This document shows, in pieces, positions 48,088 to 55,906 of a DNA stretch of 64,000 nt. The stretch spans positions 52,884 to 116,883 of the forward strand of contig JAFZQX010000035.1 of NCBI GenBank assembly GCA_017620205.1. The letters are read 5' to 3'. Origin of the DNA: Clostridia bacterium (GTDB lineage Bacteria > Bacillota > Clostridia > UMGS1883 > UMGS1540). The first letter of the stretch is position 1; each line of letters opens with the position of its first letter. The position numbers were made by a program, and so were the translations under genes. The notes beneath the pieces are model-generated. The model did no database searches and was not told the origin of the DNA. It was given only the letters and a program-made list of their open reading frames with translations.

Positions 48088-49479
48088 TTGGTTTTTTCAT
48101 CAAGCGTATTTTTGTTCGGCTTTTTGCCTGTTGCGCTTATTTTTTATTATTTGGTATTTAAAAACAGCAGAACGTGTCAGAATGTTTTTCTGTTTATAAT
48201 AAGCATCTTTTTCTATGCCTGGGGCGAGCCCGTATTTGTTTTGGTCATGCTTCTGTCAATACTTGTCAACTGGTTTTGCGCGCTTATTATGGCAAAGCAC
48301 GGCGCGGATTTAAAGCGGAAAAAAGCGTGGCTTATAGTGGGGATTGTATTTGATATTTTGGTTCTCTTTGTGTTTAAATACTTAAACTTTTTTGCGGAAA
48401 ATATCGGTTATCTTTTTTCGGCGGACTTAAAGCTCCGAAAAATAGCGCTGCCGATAGGTATATCGTTTTTCACGTTTCAGGCGATGTCTTATATAATTGA
48501 TGTATATCGCGGCAAAAAAGATTTTCAGAAAAACCCCCTATATGTAGGACTTTACATAGCGCTTTTCCCGCAGCTTATAGCGGGCCCTATAGTAAGATAT
48601 GAAACGGTTGCGGACCAGATACAAAACAGAGAGGAAACATGGGAACTGTTTTCAAACGGCACAGAAAGATTTATAGTAGGTCTCGGCAAAAAAGCGATAC
48701 TTGCAAATTCTCTTGCGGTAATTGCGGACGCGGCTTTTTCGCCCAATGTGCCCGTGTTTTCCATGGCATGGCTCGGCGCCTTAGCTTATACGCTTCAGAT
48801 ATTTTTTGATTTCTCCGCTTATTCCGATATGGCGATAGGTCTTGGCAAAATGTTTGGGTTTAAGTTTGAAGAAAACTTTAACCGCCCCTATCTTTCAAAA
48901 TCCATATCGGATTTCTGGAGAAGATGGCATATATCAATGGGAACATGGTTTCGCGACTATGTTTATTTCCCACTCGGCGGCAGCAGAGAGGGCAAAGGGA
49001 GAACTATATTTAACCTGTTTGTTGTATGGCTTTTAACAGGTCTTTGGCACGGCGCAAACTGGACCTTTATAGTATGGGGACTTTTCTATTTTGTTTTCAT
49101 AAGCATTGAAAAGCTGACAAAAGCCGAAAGCAAAATAAAGTTCGCTCCTTTAGGTCATATTTATACATTGTTTTTGGTTATAATTGGCTGGGTGCTCTTT
49201 AGGTCCGACAGTATTAAATATGCGCTCTCATATATTAAAAGCATGTTCGGCTTCTCGGGTGATTTCGGTTTGGCAAAGCTTTATATAAAAGAAAATGCGG
49301 TGATTCTTGCATCGTCTGTAATTGCATGTCTGCCAATTGCGGACTTTGTTAAAAGATTTAAAAAGAGAGAAGCATTTTATCTTACGGCAAAATTTATTTG
49401 TCTTTTGCTTATTCTTGTTATATCAGTAAGCTACATAGTTAAAGGCACATATAATCCGTTTATTTATTTTAATTTTTAA
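48088..49479 (+). CDS. MBOAT O-acyltransferase (AlgI/DltB-like)
   Basis: 463 residues with ten or more membrane helices. The opening (M)VFSSSVFLFGFLPVALIFYYL is the usual AlgI-type N-terminus and argues for the TTG at 48088, although GGAGG directly touches this codon; an AGGGCAGG nine bases earlier may serve as ribosome site. MBOAT signatures: FFDFSAYSDMAIGLGKMFGF near 237-256, RRWHISMGTWFRDYVYFPLGGSR near 277-299 and the catalytic His in LTGLWHGANWTFIVWG near 317-332. It should move an acyl group (commonly acetyl) across the membrane to the DHHW partner for transfer to wall or capsule polysaccharide. Confidence 0.92.
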   Translation: MVFSSSVFLFGFLPVALIFYYLVFKNSRTCQNVFLFIISIFFYAWGEPVFVLVMLLSILVNWFCALIMAKHGADLKRKKAWLIVGIVFDILVLFVFKYLNFFAENIGYLFSADLKLRKIALPIGISFFTFQAMSYIIDVYRGKKDFQKNPLYVGLYIALFPQLIAGPIVRYETVADQIQNREETWELFSNGTERFIVGLGKKAILANSLAVIADAAFSPNVPVFSMAWLGALAYTLQIFFDFSAYSDMAIGLGKMFGFKFEENFNRPYLSKSISDFWRRWHISMGTWFRDYVYFPLGGSREGKGRTIFNLFVVWLLTGLWHGANWTFIVWGLFYFVFISIEKLTKAESKIKFAPLGHIYTLFLVIIGWVLFRSDSIKYALSYIKSMFGFSGDFGLAKLYIKENAVILASSVIACLPIADFVKRFKKREAFYLTAKFICLLLILVISVSYIVKGTYNPFIYFNF

Positions 49480-49498
49480 AATTTATTCTAAAAAAGTA

Positions 49499-49528
49499 TT
49501 GACAAGCGCAATTTGTTTGTGCTATTAT
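49499..49528 (+). promoter_or_regulatory. Promoter of the T-box gene
   Basis: TTGACA (49499-49504), 18 bp, TATTAT (49523-49528). Confidence 0.65.
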
Positions 49529-49544
49529 GAGTACACTACATTTG

Positions 49545-49808
49545 AATATTTTAAATGCGATGAAGGGGACAAAGCCGTGAATACCGCGCTTTTGAGAGAG
49601 CTGTTGGCAGGTGCGAAACAGTAGGCGGATCACAGAGCGAACTCACCCCCGAGCAGTCAGCTGAAAACGTCAGTTAGTAAGCGCGACCGTAGCCCTGCGT
49701 TAAAGGGACGGGCATTATGATGTGCCTTAAAGAGGGTAAGTAATTACCAATAAGAGTGGTACCGCGGAAGATAAGCTTTCGTCTCTTAAATGAGACGGAA
49801 GCTTTTTT
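49545..49808 (+). promoter_or_regulatory. T-box leader, apparent leucine specifier (CUC)
   Basis: The T-box sequence AGAGTGGTACCGCGG is at 49754-49767, followed by a terminator (AAGCTTTCGTCTC / GAGACGGAAGCTT, then a T run, 49773-49808). Stem I is recognisable: GGGG (49565-49568) pairs with CCCC (49647-49650), the AGAGAG bulge is at 49584-49590, and the distal loop GGCAGGTGCGA follows. The specifier position GAA-CTC-ACC at 49639-49647 gives CUC, a leucine codon. The T-box variable base is U (UGGU), pairing with discriminator A as in tRNA-Leu. When uncharged tRNA-Leu binds, the terminator would be prevented and the downstream gene expressed. Confidence 0.85.
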
Positions 49809-49840
49809 TGTTCTACGAATTCCGCCGAAAGGAGAAAACT

Positions 49841-52360
49841 ATGAAAATTTCTTTTTCAACATTGGCGTGTCCCAACTATACATGGACAGATATTTATTCT
49901 ATGGCGAAGGATTTAGGCTTTGACGGCATAGAGGTTCGCGAGATTGAAAGCGAGAATGCGAAATCTCCGTTTTCGCCCGAAAAATGCGAGCAGACGGCAA
50001 AAAAGCTTTCAGAGCTTAAAATAGAAATACCCTGTCTTTCTACGGGATGCTGCCTTAAGTTTTCCGACAAAAGAGAGGAAAACACGGCTGAAATTAAAAA
50101 ATATATAGACGTTGCAAAAAGAATAGGCACGCCTTACATAAGAGTTTTGGCGGATCTTTCCCCCGCGCCCGAAGGCGAGGTTGACGATGATCTCGTTTTG
50201 GAAGAGATACGCGAGCTCATACCGTTTGCGGAGGAAGCGGGTGTTACGCTTCTTGTTGAAACAAACGGCGTTTATTCCGATACAAAAAGACTGCGCGACC
50301 TTTTAAACTGCGTTATGAGCGATAACGTTGCAGCGCTTTGGGATATGCACCACACGGTTCGTTTCGGCAAAGAGCAGCCCGAGGAAACGCTTCAGAATCT
50401 CGGCGCGTATATAAAGCATGTACACGTTAAAGATTCCATAGAGGAAAACGGCAAAATAGTATATAAAATGATGGGTGAAGGTGATTTGCCTATAAAAAAT
50501 GTTATAGACGCTTTGCGATCCATAAACTACGAAGGCTATGTATCTCTCGAATGGGTTAAAAGATGGGCGCCGGGTTTAGAGGACGCCGGCATCGTGTTCC
50601 CGCAGTTTATAAACTTTATGTATGACCATCTTGAGAAAACCCAGTTTAAGGGAAGACTTATAGATAACCTGCGCGGCACAGGCAAATACGTTTGGGAAAA
50701 GAACAAGCTTATTGATTTAACATTCCCGCAGGTACTTGACAGAATGGTTGAGGAGTTCCCGGACCAGTACGCTTTCCGCTACACAACGCTTGACTATACA
50801 AGAACTTATAAAGAATTCCGCGACGATGTTGATAACTTCGCGAGAACGCTAATAGCGCTTGGAGTAAAGCGCGGCGACCATGTGGCTATCTGGGCTACAA
50901 ACGTTCCGCAGTGGTATTTAACCTTCTGGGCAACAACAAAAATCGGCGCGGTACTTGTAACCGTTAACACAGCATACAAAGTATACGAAGCGGAATACCT
51001 TTTAAGACAGTCCGATACTCATACGCTCGTTATGATAGGCGGCTATAAAGATTCAAACTATGTGGAAATTATGAAAGAGCTCTGCCCCGAGCTTCAGGGA
51101 CACGACAAAAACAAACCGCTTTATTCAAAGAGACTTCCTTTCCTTCGCAATATTATTACTGTTGACTGCGAAATGGAAGGCTGCAAAACATGGGAAGAAG
51201 CACTAGAGCTTGCGGAAACAGTACCCGTGCAGGATGTTTATACGCGTGCGGCGGGCATAAGCAAGCACGATGTCTGCAACATGCAGTATACATCGGGCAC
51301 AACGGGCTTCCCGAAGGGCGTTATGCTTACGCACTATAACGTTGTAAATAACGGCAAAGCGATAGGCGACTGTATGGATTTATCAACGGCGGACAGAATG
51401 ATGATTCAGGTGCCGATGTTCCATTGCTTCGGCATGGTACTCGCCATGACGGCTTCCATGACGCATGGCACAACGCTGTCACCGATTCCCGCGTTTTCAC
51501 CCACAAAGTCGCTCGCCTGCATAAATAAAGAAAAGATAACGGCATTCCACGGCGTGCCGACAATGTTTATAGCAATGCTCTCGCATCCCGACTTTGAAAA
51601 GACGGACTTTTCGTATATGAGAACGGGTATCATGGCCGGCAGTCCGTGTCCCATAAAGGTTATGGAAGACGTTATAGAAAAAATGCATATGGACGAGATT
51701 TGCATTACATACGGTCAGACGGAAGCGTCGCCCGGTTGTACGATGAGCAAAACGACAGATTCCATAGAAGCGCGTGTCAATACCGTCGGCGGGCCTATGT
51801 TCGGCGTTGAGTGCAAGATAGTAGACCCCGAAACGGGCGAGGATCTGCCCGATAACGTAGACGGCGAATTTGTTGCGCGCGGCTATAACATAATGAAGGG
51901 CTATTACAAAATGCCCGAAGCTACAGCCGCGGCTATTGACAAAAACGGCTGGCTCCATACGGGAGACTTGGCGCGCCGAGTTGAAGGCGGATATTATAAA
52001 ATCACGGGCAGAATAAAAGATATGATTATCCGCGGCGGCGAAAATATTTACCCGAAAGAAATTGAGGACTTTATATATACGCATGAAAAGGTTTCGGATG
52101 TTCAGGTTATCGGCGTGCCCGATAAGCAGTACGGCGAAGAGATTATGGCGGTAGTTATAAAGAAGGATGACAGCCTTACCGAGGAAGAGCTTAAAGCTTA
52201 TATCATGGCAAACATGGCAAAGCATAAAGTTCCGAGATACATAACGTTTGTAGATGAATTCCCGATGAACGCGGCGGGCAAAATACTTAAATATAAGATG
52301 CGCGAAAATGCTATTGAGCTTCTAAATCTGCATGAGGACAACAGCATAGAAACGGCGTAA
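49841..52360 (+). CDS. Fusion of a xylose-isomerase-like TIM barrel and an AMP-forming acyl-CoA synthetase
   Basis: 839 residues from the ATG at 49841 (AAAGGAG upstream; an earlier in-frame ATG at 49790 lies inside the T-box terminator). Residues 1-~265 are a sugar-phosphate isomerase/epimerase-type TIM barrel with all four expected metal ligands: Glu in LLVETNG, Asp in ALWDMHH, His in KHVHVKD and Glu in VSLEWVK. Residues ~285-839 are a complete ANL-family synthetase: the P-loop QYTSGTTGFPKGV near 486, YGQTEAS near 624, GWLHTGDLARR near 704 and the catalytic Lys in AAGKILKYKM near 812. No frameshift or linker abnormality is visible. It activates a carboxylic acid as acyl-AMP, then acyl-CoA. 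A leucine T-box controls it, so a branched short-chain acid such as isovalerate is a reasonable substrate guess; the barrel's role is unknown. Single-gene unit with a strong terminator. Confidence 0.92.
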   Translation: MKISFSTLACPNYTWTDIYSMAKDLGFDGIEVREIESENAKSPFSPEKCEQTAKKLSELKIEIPCLSTGCCLKFSDKREENTAEIKKYIDVAKRIGTPYIRVLADLSPAPEGEVDDDLVLEEIRELIPFAEEAGVTLLVETNGVYSDTKRLRDLLNCVMSDNVAALWDMHHTVRFGKEQPEETLQNLGAYIKHVHVKDSIEENGKIVYKMMGEGDLPIKNVIDALRSINYEGYVSLEWVKRWAPGLEDAGIVFPQFINFMYDHLEKTQFKGRLIDNLRGTGKYVWEKNKLIDLTFPQVLDRMVEEFPDQYAFRYTTLDYTRTYKEFRDDVDNFARTLIALGVKRGDHVAIWATNVPQWYLTFWATTKIGAVLVTVNTAYKVYEAEYLLRQSDTHTLVMIGGYKDSNYVEIMKELCPELQGHDKNKPLYSKRLPFLRNIITVDCEMEGCKTWEEALELAETVPVQDVYTRAAGISKHDVCNMQYTSGTTGFPKGVMLTHYNVVNNGKAIGDCMDLSTADRMMIQVPMFHCFGMVLAMTASMTHGTTLSPIPAFSPTKSLACINKEKITAFHGVPTMFIAMLSHPDFEKTDFSYMRTGIMAGSPCPIKVMEDVIEKMHMDEICITYGQTEASPGCTMSKTTDSIEARVNTVGGPMFGVECKIVDPETGEDLPDNVDGEFVARGYNIMKGYYKMPEATAAAIDKNGWLHTGDLARRVEGGYYKITGRIKDMIIRGGENIYPKEIEDFIYTHEKVSDVQVIGVPDKQYGEEIMAVVIKKDDSLTEEELKAYIMANMAKHKVPRYITFVDEFPMNAAGKILKYKMRENAIELLNLHEDNSIETA

Positions 52361-52367
52361 AACTTTT

Positions 52368-52415
52368 AAAGGGGCTGCAGCAAAACGGTTTTGTTTTGCT
52401 GCAGCCCCTTTTTGT
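52368..52415. terminator. Very long bidirectional terminator
   Basis: AAAGGGGCTGCAGCAAAAC / GTTTTGCTGCAGCCCCTTT: 19 perfect pairs, then a T run; serves both converging genes. Confidence 0.92.
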
Positions 52416-52420
52416 TCTAA

Positions 52421-55400
52421 CTATTTGGAATGCCGTTTCTTTTTAATAATTATAAAAGCTGCCGCAATCGCTGCGATAAGCGCTGCCGCTAAAATAATAA
52501 AAAGATATTTATGCTCTATTTTTGAATATTGAATACATAAAGTATTATCTGTGCCGTTTACATGAACTATTACGTATTTGCCGCGTTTTGTTGTATCCGT
52601 TTCCTCCCATGTGTCTCCGTTTAAGCGCCATACGGTTACATTTTCCTTTTTCTCGTTTAACAGATGCAGTGTAACGGTATCGCCCTCCTTTAAAGAGGTG
52701 CCGCTTAATTTGATGTCATATACTTTTACATTGCCTAAAGCGGTTTTGCACGGCTCTTTCCCGCTTTCCGTTACATGAAGCGCTGCCATGTCCGTAAACT
52801 CGCCTTCGGCTAAGGCAAGAGAAAGCTTGCCGTTTTCGTTTTTTTCTTCGCTTGCAAGAATTGTGATATACGGCATGTATTCACAGTATATATCTATATC
52901 CTCTGTTACGGTTTTGGCGCCGGGCTTCTGCCATACGCCGAAATGACCTTCTTTTTGGGGCGGATCGGGATAGCGTATTCTTGCGGTTTCTTCGCCGTAT
53001 TGAAGCTCCTGTGTATCTACTAACACATCATCGGCAAAAAACCTTATGTTAAAGCTTATCATACGTCTTGGCACGGCGCTTATACCGCACAGCGTTTCAT
53101 AGTTTACCGGCTCGGCAGCACCGCTGTAGCTGATACCGTCAATGCCGCCCAAACCTTTATCGAGATAATAACACCCGCTTATGCGGCCGGGATTGTCGCA
53201 CGTACCCAAAAGCGCGCCTTGCTCTTCTTCGGCGTTTACCGTGGCGATTGAATAGCTAAACGAAAGATTATTTGATTTTCCGGCTATTCCGCCCACATAT
53301 CTTTTGCCCGTGCATATGCATTTGGAATAGCATCTTTTTATACCCGTATCGCTCTTGCCGGAGATGCCGCCAACGTAATTTCCGCCGGTGCTTTCAACGT
53401 TTCCGTAATTCTCGCATTCGTATACGGTTCCGAGCTCAGAGAGCCCTACAACGCCGCCTGCGCAATCCTTTTTGCCTATTACGGCACCGTCGTTTGTGCA
53501 TGATTGAAGTATAGCTTTTGTGCGGTATGTAAAATTAAGCGTATCGGGTTTTTCTATTTCGTTTTCAGGGTCTTTGGCATATTCTATCGAAAGGCTGCCT
53601 GTTATTCCGCCCGTGTTGCGGTCTGCCTCAATCTTGCCGTAGTTTCTGCACCCTGATACCTTGCCTTGTTTTGTATTTAAAATGTCCTCGTCAGATACGT
53701 CAAGAAACAAATCGGGAACATCGTCAATTGTTTGCGTCTCCTCAGCTTTGTCTACCAGAAGAGTCATCAGTGTATCAAACTGATTGCTTATGGCATTTAC
53801 ATCGTTTGTAACTTTTTTCCTTTCCGAAGAGGCGGCATTCCTAAGTTTTCCGATTTCATTTGAAATAGAGGCGAGCGAATTGAATAAGCTGTCGTTTGCT
53901 GATTTAAAATCACTGTTTGGCACCTTATATGTCAATCCGTCTTCGGCAGTTAATTCGGAAACGTTTTCTTGTATGTTTTCAGTAGCCGCTTTAATATCGT
54001 CGGCGGCATAATACAGTGATGATATTGCATCGCTGAGCTCTGCCTTGGCGTCTTTAAGCTGACTTTTAACATCGTCCGCATAATCCAGCGTATCGTTTGC
54101 GGCGTTGTCTGCTGCCGATCTGAGTCCGTTTAGCCCTTCGCTTACGGACCGTGTTGCATTTGTAAGGTTTGCAAAGGCAGATTCAACGTTTCGCAAGGCT
54201 GTCTGAATGTCATTAACGTCTAAATCTGAATTAAGTATAATTGTATCAAGACTGTCGGAAACTGATTGCATTGACGATATACCGCTTGATGTGCTTTCTT
54301 TTATGGCTGCGAGACTGTCTAATACCGCCTGTGTATTAACGCCTATATCTTCAAAGCTTTGCGGCGAAGATTGTATTATGCTTTTGATATCTTCAACAGA
54401 ATCGTTAATTGCTTTTTTTGCGGCTATCATGTCGCTTAATGATTTGGAAAGGTCTTTGAGCGCGTCATTCATTTTTTTTGGATTTTTAACGCGCAGTCCG
54501 TCTTCGAATCTGTCGGCGGCCCTGCTTGCGCTTGAAGCCGCGCTGTTGAAGGACCCCTCCGAATACTTCAGCTCGTCTAATGCGTCATTTATTTTATCGA
54601 TATCGTCACGCGTATCGGAGTCTGCCAATTCAACGCTTTCGAGTGCGTTTTTTGTTTTATCAAGCGCGTCCTCTGTGTCGGACGCGCCTTTTGCAAGAAG
54701 ATCGAAAGAATTGCCGAGCTTATTTAAGGAATTTGAAACGGTGGCTGTAATTGTACTGATTTCGTTTAAATTATCGTCTGTAAAATCAATTCCTTGATTG
54801 ATAAGAGATTGTGTGTTGTTTCTTGCTGACACAGACTGTTCCGAGATGTTGTTTAAATACGACTCCAACTCCGAATTCATAGAGTCTGTGTCCGCGATAA
54901 AATGCTCAGTCATAGAGTGTAGTTTGCCGAGCTCGCTGCGGATATCGTTTAGCGTTGCTTCCGATACGTCCAGTAAGATGTACGGCTCCATCTGTCCTAC
55001 TATGCCGCCGACATCTTTCCTGCCTTGAATAAGACCGTTGTTTGCGCAGCCCAAAAGATACCCTGACTGTCTGCCCGCGATACCGCCCGTATTATAGCCT
55101 ATATGAGGGTATCCGATGTTTGAATTGTTCGTACAGCCCTGAATTACGCCCGAACTATAGCCGGCTATTCCGCCTGTGTCGGTGTGCCCTAAAATACTGT
55201 CCTCTTCGTTTTCTTCTTTTTCGCTCATGTATGTTTCAACTATTGCGCCCGCGTCGGTATTGAGGTCCGAAATATCACGCTTTTTTTCCTCATAAACGGT
55301 GTTGACCTTTGCATCGTTTGTACAGTTTAAAACCTGACCTTCGTTTTTGCCGGTTATACCGCCTGTTGAGTTTTCGCCTTCCACACTTCCTTTTGTACTG

Positions 55401-55906
55401 CAAGAAATAATCTGACCACCATTTGTGTTTATTCCCGCAATGCCGCCGACAACGTCGCTTCCCGCAACCGCGCCTTCAAAACGGCACGATTCTATTATGC
55501 CGTTGTTTTCACCTGCAATACCGCCGACAAAGCTTTTTGAGCCAACGGGTATAATATTGCCTTTTACAGTTAAATTTGAAACACGGCCGCCCGCTTGAAT
55601 ATAGCGGAACATGCCCTGGTGCGAGCCGCCTTTTTGAAAACTTATTCCCGAAACAGTGTATCCGTTGCCGTTGAATACACCTCCAAAGACCGGAACGGGC
55701 GAATAATCTTCACCGTCAAAGTCAATGTTACATGTTAGGTTTACGGTTTTTCCCTGCGAATAAGTATTCAGCGTACAGTTTTTTGAAAATTCAAAAAAAT
55801 CTTCTTTGCTTGAAATCGTTACGGTGTCGGCGTCTGCAGTTGTAATAAAAAGATTAATGAACATAAAAGTCATTGCAAGTATTAAGGAAAGTGTTTTATT
55901 CTTCAA
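52421..55906 (-). CDS. Membrane-anchored GLUG/coiled-coil surface protein, partner of the MMPL transporter
   Basis: 1161 residues from a TTG at 55906, chosen because AGGAGG is eight bases upstream and the next residues form a signal peptide (KNKTLSLILAMTFMFINLFI). Residues ~60-310 carry GLUG motifs (GGIAGENNGIIESCRFEG, GGITGKNEGQVLNCTND). Residues ~320-720 are a long low-hydrophobicity coiled coil. Residues ~745-930 carry a second GLUG block, followed by an InlB-like unit (~955-1020), a beta domain and a C-terminal membrane helix YLFIILAAALIAAIAAAFIIIKKK with a basic stop-transfer tail. So both ends suggest a protein outside the cell anchored at its C-terminus. The start lies inside the end of the MMPL gene (11-base overlap), so the two are translationally coupled and probably work together. 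Confidence 0.88.
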   Translation of the reverse strand: MKNKTLSLILAMTFMFINLFITTADADTVTISSKEDFFEFSKNCTLNTYSQGKTVNLTCNIDFDGEDYSPVPVFGGVFNGNGYTVSGISFQKGGSHQGMFRYIQAGGRVSNLTVKGNIIPVGSKSFVGGIAGENNGIIESCRFEGAVAGSDVVGGIAGINTNGGQIISCSTKGSVEGENSTGGITGKNEGQVLNCTNDAKVNTVYEEKKRDISDLNTDAGAIVETYMSEKEENEEDSILGHTDTGGIAGYSSGVIQGCTNNSNIGYPHIGYNTGGIAGRQSGYLLGCANNGLIQGRKDVGGIVGQMEPYILLDVSEATLNDIRSELGKLHSMTEHFIADTDSMNSELESYLNNISEQSVSARNNTQSLINQGIDFTDDNLNEISTITATVSNSLNKLGNSFDLLAKGASDTEDALDKTKNALESVELADSDTRDDIDKINDALDELKYSEGSFNSAASSASRAADRFEDGLRVKNPKKMNDALKDLSKSLSDMIAAKKAINDSVEDIKSIIQSSPQSFEDIGVNTQAVLDSLAAIKESTSSGISSMQSVSDSLDTIILNSDLDVNDIQTALRNVESAFANLTNATRSVSEGLNGLRSAADNAANDTLDYADDVKSQLKDAKAELSDAISSLYYAADDIKAATENIQENVSELTAEDGLTYKVPNSDFKSANDSLFNSLASISNEIGKLRNAASSERKKVTNDVNAISNQFDTLMTLLVDKAEETQTIDDVPDLFLDVSDEDILNTKQGKVSGCRNYGKIEADRNTGGITGSLSIEYAKDPENEIEKPDTLNFTYRTKAILQSCTNDGAVIGKKDCAGGVVGLSELGTVYECENYGNVESTGGNYVGGISGKSDTGIKRCYSKCICTGKRYVGGIAGKSNNLSFSYSIATVNAEEEQGALLGTCDNPGRISGCYYLDKGLGGIDGISYSGAAEPVNYETLCGISAVPRRMISFNIRFFADDVLVDTQELQYGEETARIRYPDPPQKEGHFGVWQKPGAKTVTEDIDIYCEYMPYITILASEEKNENGKLSLALAEGEFTDMAALHVTESGKEPCKTALGNVKVYDIKLSGTSLKEGDTVTLHLLNEKKENVTVWRLNGDTWEETDTTKRGKYVIVHVNGTDNTLCIQYSKIEHKYLFIILAAALIAAIAAAFIIIKKKRHSK

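Noticed and set aside
49753..49808. A T-box implying that the downstream gene is an aminoacyl-tRNA synthetase
   Set aside because: The downstream protein has no synthetase-class tRNA-ligase motifs; its adenylation motifs are those of ANL acyl-CoA synthetases.
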